The position numbers and the translations under genes were made by a program. From CAVDRM01 sp963611355 (GTDB lineage: Bacteria > Bacillota > Clostridia > Christensenellales > Aristaeellaceae), in assembly GCA_963611355.1 (NCBI GenBank), contig CAVDRM010000009.1:1-64000 (forward strand): DNA of 64,000 bases, given 5' to 3'. Positions 60,114-64,000 of the stretch are shown one piece after another. How positions within the stretch are numbered: the first letter of the stretch is position 1; each line of letters opens with the position of its first letter. The notes beneath the pieces were generated by a model. That model was not told the DNA's origin and did no database searches. It saw only the letters and a list, made by a program, of their open reading frames with translations.

Positions 60114-61679
60114 ATGCAGCAGTATCCCGAACAAAATTATCGGCAGACGGGCGCGGTCGGCTATTCGCCGCAGTCGCAGCAGTATTATGCGGCTGCCGGA
60201 CAGCCTGAGACGCGAAACGGGACAACGCGCCGCCCAAGGACATTTGTGCAGCGCAGAAAGCGAAAGCGCCCTTTTTTGAAAATTCTGCTGGTGCTTCTTG
60301 TCCTTGGCTTGGCGGCCGGAGGCGGCTATTATTACAGCCAGTATTCCCGCGTCAAGCCGTATGAATTGGTCTTTATGCCCAACATCTCCATTGACGGCAT
60401 TGATTTATCCGCCATGACGGTGGAGCAGGCAAAAACAGCAGTCTTTGAGAGCGTAAATCAGCGGCAGAACAGTTGGTCGCTCAGCATTACCTATCAGGGG
60501 CACACCTTTTCCACGCTGAATTATGAGCTGATGGGCATTCAGACGGACGAAGCTCAGGTCTATGCGCTGCTCAATCAGGCATACGCCTACGGTCACAGCG
60601 GCGGTACATTCGACCGCATTCGGGATTTGGAATATCTTGAAGAAAATCCCTTGGCGCTGTATACCACGCAGAGCGCCATGACGGATACGAATGTGGAGAC
60701 CATTCTGTCGAAGATTGCCTTATACTTAGAAAAAGAGCCTACGGATGCATATCTGGCGGGCTTTTCGCCCGATGCCGATGACCCGTTCACCATCGCTGCG
60801 GAGACGGAGGGACAGACGCTCGACATTGCGCCCTATAAGCAGGAAATTTTAGAGCGGGCGGCGCGGGGCGAATCCGGCACATTAGAGCTGGAAACGACGC
60901 CCGTTCTGCCTTCCGTCACGGCGGCGGACATCCGCAAAACCGTCACGCTTTTGTCCACCGGAACGACCGCCATCTCCTCCGCCAGCACCGAGGGGCGCAC
61001 AAGCAACATAAAAATTGCGTTCAACAAAATCAACGGCATGGTGCTGGAGGACGGAAAGACCTTCAGCTTTAATGACACGGTGGGCAAGCGCACCGCTAAA
61101 AACGGCTTTGCCGAGGCCATCGAATATGCCTACGGCGAACAGGTCATGGGCATCGGCGGCGGCGTATGTCAAGCCAGCACGACCGTTTATTTGGCCGCCG
61201 TGACGTCCAATCTGGAAATCGTCAAGCGCACCAAGCACTCCCTGCCCGTCAATTATACGGAGCTCGGGCAGGATGCCACCGTGTCCGACCGCGGCATTGA
61301 CTTTAAATTCAAAAATACCTCAGGCGGGACGATTTATATTACCGCGCATGTGGAAAATGTCAAAGGCTCAAAGAAAAAACTCCAGTGCGTGGTCAAAATT
61401 TACGGACCGTCGCTGGGTGATGATGTCTATTACAAGCTGCGCTCCGTGAAGACGCAGGAGCTTGAGCCGGGCGAAACAGAGATTCGCAAGGACAAAGAAG
61501 CACAGTATGTGACCTATGAGGACCAAACCTATACTTATCGCAAAAGCTCTAAGGGCAGCGTTGTGGAAACCTATCTCCAGCGCTGGGAAAACGGCAAAAT
61601 GACCGAAGAGCATCTCATTACGACGGACACCTATGCGGCGAGAAACGAAATCGTATATGTCGGTGTCACCAGCCGGTAG
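60114..61679 (+). CDS. VanW-family wall-associated protein with G5-like end
   Basis: A 521-residue membrane-anchored protein. Residues about 1-45 are cytoplasmic, Gln/Arg-rich, followed by a transmembrane helix (FLKILLVLLVLGLAAGGGYYY). The extracellular part has a peptidoglycan-binding-like repeat region (about 80-290), the VanW domain with the signature MGIGGGVCQASTTVY, and a G5-like tail (QELEPGETEIRKD). VanW proteins are found in glycopeptide-resistance loci and many other wall contexts with unknown function. GGAG lies 8 nt before the ATG at 60114; a start at 60099 lacks a site. A convergent terminator follows. Confidence 0.85.
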   Translation: MQQYPEQNYRQTGAVGYSPQSQQYYAAAGQPETRNGTTRRPRTFVQRRKRKRPFLKILLVLLVLGLAAGGGYYYSQYSRVKPYELVFMPNISIDGIDLSAMTVEQAKTAVFESVNQRQNSWSLSITYQGHTFSTLNYELMGIQTDEAQVYALLNQAYAYGHSGGTFDRIRDLEYLEENPLALYTTQSAMTDTNVETILSKIALYLEKEPTDAYLAGFSPDADDPFTIAAETEGQTLDIAPYKQEILERAARGESGTLELETTPVLPSVTAADIRKTVTLLSTGTTAISSASTEGRTSNIKIAFNKINGMVLEDGKTFSFNDTVGKRTAKNGFAEAIEYAYGEQVMGIGGGVCQASTTVYLAAVTSNLEIVKRTKHSLPVNYTELGQDATVSDRGIDFKFKNTSGGTIYITAHVENVKGSKKKLQCVVKIYGPSLGDDVYYKLRSVKTQELEPGETEIRKDKEAQYVTYEDQTYTYRKSSKGSVVETYLQRWENGKMTEEHLITTDTYAARNEIVYVGVTSR

Positions 61680-61727
61680 AACGGTGAAGAGCGGAGCATG
61701 ATGGCCTGATTCTCCATTGCAAATGAA

Positions 61728-61757
61728 AAGCGCCTTTGCTTGGATGCAGAGGCGCTT
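61728..61757. terminator. Convergent terminator
   Basis: 8-bp stem (61728-61735 with 61750-61757) between the VanW gene and the opposite-strand unknown gene; it can serve both directions. Confidence 0.6.
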
Positions 61758-61772
61758 CACTTATCAGGTGTA

Positions 61773-62489
61773 TCATTCCTCGGTTTCTTCTGCCGTTTCG
61801 ATTGATTCCGTTTCATTCAACCATTCCGGCGCGTCGCCGCGTCCGGCCTGAATGAGGGCGTTGAAGAAGGGAATGACATTTTCGTCATTCCGGTTGTTCA
61901 CCATGATGGCGGCGACCATGCCGCGGTTGTCCAGCTGCATGCCGTCAATAAAGCCGTACAACGAATCAAGCGGGATGCCGTACAGATGCGTTTCGGATGT
62001 TCCGCTGTCCTCGTCCGCAATCGTCACGCGGCCGGAGACGGTGTCAATGCCGGTGACGTCAATCGTCCCGTCCGCCACCAAGTCATCCAGTGCAATGAAC
62101 GCGCCGGCGGCGGCAAAGGACTTAAAGTCGGCGGCAGGCAGAATATAAATATCCCCTTCTCCGGCGGCAATGTACACGGAGAGCTGCATCTGGGAATAAT
62201 AATCGGTATTGTCCGAGGCAGACAGGAGCGTAACGCCGGAGACAAGCTCCATATCGGGCACGACGCTTTTCCAAATCGGCTCAAAGAAGCTGTCCATCAG
62301 CTCCTCGGTGACCGTGCTGCTCTTGACATACACATCGATGCGCTTGTCCTGCGGGGAACGGTACGCGGTCTGGGCATACACCAAGCTCCAGCAGAACAGT
62401 GAGCAGGCAATGACGACCAGATATTTCCACAGGCTGTAGGTAAAATGCGTTTTCAGACGATCCTTGGTCACAGGTGTACGGATATTCAT
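61773..62489 (-). CDS. Unknown membrane-anchored protein with an SBP-like extracellular domain
   Basis: A 238-residue protein. A single hydrophobic helix (about residues 20-40) follows a basic N-terminus, so residues 41-238 are outside. That part reads like a degenerate solute-binding protein lobe: IDVYVKSSTVTEELMDS and a DIYILPAADFKSFAAAGAFIALDDLVADG run, seen in ABC binding proteins. No permease genes are adjacent. The tail is acidic (ETAEETEE). It lies opposite the VanW protein. I do not recognise the family. Confidence 0.6.
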   Translation of the reverse strand: MNIRTPVTKDRLKTHFTYSLWKYLVVIACSLFCWSLVYAQTAYRSPQDKRIDVYVKSSTVTEELMDSFFEPIWKSVVPDMELVSGVTLLSASDNTDYYSQMQLSVYIAAGEGDIYILPAADFKSFAAAGAFIALDDLVADGTIDVTGIDTVSGRVTIADEDSGTSETHLYGIPLDSLYGFIDGMQLDNRGMVAAIMVNNRNDENVIPFFNALIQAGRGDAPEWLNETESIETAEETEE

Positions 62490-62509
62490 GAGAATCCCCT
62501 TTGATTTGA

Positions 62510-62538
62510 CTGAAAAATGCCCGATGACGCGGGCATTT
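62510..62538 (-). terminator. Terminator between luxS and the SBP-like gene
   Basis: Perfect 9-bp stem (62515-62523 with 62530-62538, 6-nt loop), followed on the minus strand by TTTTTCAG. It ends luxS transcription just before the next minus-strand gene. Confidence 0.8.
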
Positions 62539-62759
62539 CTGCTTTTTCAAAACCGGACAGCCCGCCTCGGAATGGCTGTCTTCGTGCATAGCATACCATA
62601 TGCAGGGCGCTTTCTCAACCCTTCGGCAATGTTTTGACACATTGTAGAGGCGGCGATTCATCGGAGAAATGCCGATAAAGAGCAGGGCGCGGAGCCATCA
62701 ACGCGCACTTTCTCACCCCACTAATCACTAATCACTCATGACTAATGCCCCGCTATCCG

Positions 62760-63227
62760 CTAAGCCGGATATTCCGTTCTCGGATTTTCCGTCAGTTCCT
62801 TCACATAACGGGCCGCATAATATTTGGCCATTTCTAAATTCTGCTCCGAATAATTTCCGCATTCGGCCGGATGCGCGCCGGGGATTTCACCCGTATAGGA
62901 GACGATAAAGCGGCACATATCGGCGACCAGCGGCAGGACATCGGCGGCTTCGGCCGCGCCGAAGAGAATCAGATAGAACCCCGTGCGGCAGCCCATCGGC
63001 CCGAAATATACAATTTTGTCCTTCTGTGCGCCCGAACGCAGAAAGGTCGCTCCCAAATGCTCAATGGTGTGGATGGCCGGCATATCCATCACCGGTTCAC
63101 GGTTGGGGGCAGTCATGCGCACATCAAAGGTCGTCACTTGGCAGTTGTCCTGTCTGTCCCGCCGCGATACATACACGCCGGGCAGCAGACGGGTGTGGTC
63201 AATGGTAAAGCTGGGAATTTTTTCCAT
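62760..63227 (-). CDS. luxS: S-ribosylhomocysteine lyase
   Basis: A 155-residue metalloenzyme. Metal ligands are H53 and H57 (HTIEH) and C123 (PAECGNY); the catalytic C80 lies in GPMGCRTG. It splits S-ribosylhomocysteine into homocysteine and DPD, the autoinducer-2 precursor, in the activated methyl cycle. GGAGG precedes the ATG at 63227, and an extended -10 promoter lies 30 nt upstream. It is monocistronic, ended by the terminator at 62515-62538; the 220-base stretch after it holds no gene. Confidence 0.94.
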   Translation of the reverse strand: MEKIPSFTIDHTRLLPGVYVSRRDRQDNCQVTTFDVRMTAPNREPVMDMPAIHTIEHLGATFLRSGAQKDKIVYFGPMGCRTGFYLILFGAAEAADVLPLVADMCRFIVSYTGEIPGAHPAECGNYSEQNLEMAKYYAARYVKELTENPRTEYPA

Positions 63228-63258
63228 GTTTATAACCTCCCCGTGCAGATTCATCGGC

Positions 63259-63288
63259 ATTATAGCACAGCGGCCGTTCCGCCGGCAA
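63259..63288 (-). promoter_or_regulatory. Promoter of luxS
   Basis: Minus strand -10 TATAAT (63264-63259) preceded by TGC (extended -10) with TTGCCG (63288-63283) at 18 nt. Confidence 0.65.
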
Positions 63289-63345
63289 GAGCAGACCTTT
63301 GTTTCGGGGAGCGCACAATGATTTTTTAACCTGCATTCAGGCATA

Positions 63346-63383
63346 TTTTGGTACTTCTTTTCTACCAAAAAGTATGCTATAAT
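63346..63383 (+). promoter_or_regulatory. Extended -10 promoter with an inverted-repeat operator
   Basis: TATAAT (63378-63383) preceded by TGC. The -35 region is replaced by a perfect 8-bp inverted repeat TTTTGGTA/TACCAAAA (63346-63353 with 63363-63370, 9-nt spacer). A regulator bound there would block or assist RNA polymerase. Confidence 0.6.
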
Positions 63384-63516
63384 GACAGGACGGCAATGAA
63401 AAGGCAGTCAAAACGCCTGAGCCTGCCGCGTATCTGACGGAAAACATGGAAAGCCCGAATGGAATGCAGACGAGCGCCGTATAATGCACGGTGAAGAAGG
63501 AAAGGGGTACCTGTTC

Positions 63517-64000
63517 ATGGATTTACATATGCTGTCAAGCTTAGAGCCTGTTTTTTTAAATCTTCATACGCCCGTATCGTTGCTGGACAGCGAAGGCAAC
63601 AGCCTCATTCCGAATGAGGACATTCGCTTTGTGCTGCCGAAGCTGACGGACGGGGCGGCGGTGGTCATGGATGGGCGCACCTACAAGGAATGCAGGTGTG
63701 CGCCGAATTTGGTGATGATGATTCCCGCACTGTCCGGCGAGCTGACGGACGACCTCTTCCGTATGGCGGACGCCATGATTGGCGCGGCGCTGACCGCCAA
63801 TACCGCGTCCAACGATGTTGGCAATGCCTACCAGCGGCTTTTGCAAAACGAGCTGTCGTTGGCGGAGCTGGATGCGGTGGTCGAGGAATATCATATTCAG
63901 CGGGAGCTGCCGCGCTGTGTGCTGCTGATGCACATGGTGCAGGTCAATCAGCGCAGCGCACAGGAAATTTTGGAAGAGGTGCTGCCGAAAATGAGCGGTG
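63517..64000 (+). CDS. PucR/CdaR-like transcriptional regulator (5' part)
   Basis: The gene runs off the right edge; 161 codons are visible. The reading (MDLHMLSSLEPVFLNLHTPV then NEDIRFVLPKLTDGAAVVMDG) continues as YQRLLQNELSLAELDAVVEEYHIQ and RCVLLMHMVQVN. This is the pattern of sugar-diacid/PucR-family regulators, where such a GGDEF-like middle domain precedes a C-terminal helix-turn-helix. That C-terminus lies outside the window. GAAGGAAAGG lies upstream of the ATG. Ligand unknown. Confidence 0.6.
   Translation, partial: MDLHMLSSLEPVFLNLHTPVSLLDSEGNSLIPNEDIRFVLPKLTDGAAVVMDGRTYKECRCAPNLVMMIPALSGELTDDLFRMADAMIGAALTANTASNDVGNAYQRLLQNELSLAELDAVVEEYHIQRELPRCVLLMHMVQVNQRSAQEILEEVLPKMSG

Noticed and set aside
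63480..63485. A second TATAAT near the PucR-like gene
   Set aside because: No usable -35 or TG extension at the right distance; the extended -10 at 63378 is better.
1..64000. tRNA, rRNA or CRISPR features
   Set aside because: I found no cloverleaf, rRNA signature or regularly spaced repeat array; the GC-rich hairpins seen are terminators or isolated inverted repeats.

Overview
The window looks like a moderately GC-rich Clostridia-type Firmicute, probably an anaerobic gut carbohydrate degrader. The signs are strong GGAGG ribosome binding sites, sigma-A promoters of the TTGACA-17-TATAAT type, an infC-rpmI-rplT leader with an attenuator, HPr kinase, an ECF folate S component, LplBC-type sugar permeases and many glycoside hydrolases. 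I cannot name the genus. The window contains two broken genes with single-base frame shifts and one suspicious gene-to-gene junction, so it may come from a draft or metagenome assembly.

Layout. (1) 0.1-5.3 kb: a minus-strand operon (remnant of an old-yellow-enzyme-type oxidoreductase, SDR dehydrogenase, FAD oxidoreductase, GH27, small Cys4 protein) joined head to head to a broken EamA transporter. (2) 5.3-9.8 kb: plus-strand esterase, GH3 and GH13 enzymes. (3) 9.8-12.1 kb: a secreted beta-helix protein and a PQ-loop membrane protein. (4) 12.4-28.5 kb: an amino-sugar/glycopeptide region with a BadF/GlcNAc-kinase-type kinase, SIS protein, ceramidase-like protein, ROK regulator, a miniature inverted-repeat element, a GHL10-like protein, GH20, an ABC importer, M20 peptidase, an unusual C39-C26 fusion, a dead LacI regulator and a NagZ-like GH3. 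(5) 28.5-32.3 kb: glycogen phosphorylase and amylomaltase, co-transcribed with the NagZ-like gene. (6) 32.4-41.4 kb: housekeeping genes (phosphoribosyltransferase, lactonase, nth, folT-like, parA, parB, shikimate kinase, epimerase, aldo-keto reductase, M42 peptidase). (7) 41.4-45.5 kb: a hairpin cluster, then a compact module of a MotA/ZorA-like channel, a MotB/ZorB-like OmpA protein, a small exported protein and a VanX-type dipeptidase. (8) 45.7-50.2 kb: capA-hprK-glcK-asnS. (9) 50.4-53.6 kb: an AT-richer trio (PIG-L deacetylase, NAGPA-domain protein, Lgt-like protein). (10) 53.6-64 kb: infC-rpmI-rplT, tilS, hpt, ftsH, PHP phosphoesterase, VanW protein, luxS and a PucR-like regulator cut by the window edge.

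How it fits together: most of the first half serves uptake and breakdown of glycans and amino sugars, with local ROK and (formerly) LacI control and global HprK control. The best candidate for an undescribed system is the 42.4-45.5 kb ion-driven motor-like module: a channel with a long coiled tail, a peptidoglycan-binding stator partner and an exported third subunit, with a cell-wall dipeptidase downstream and no flagellar or Zorya effector genes nearby. I saw no rRNA, tRNA, CRISPR array or prophage.
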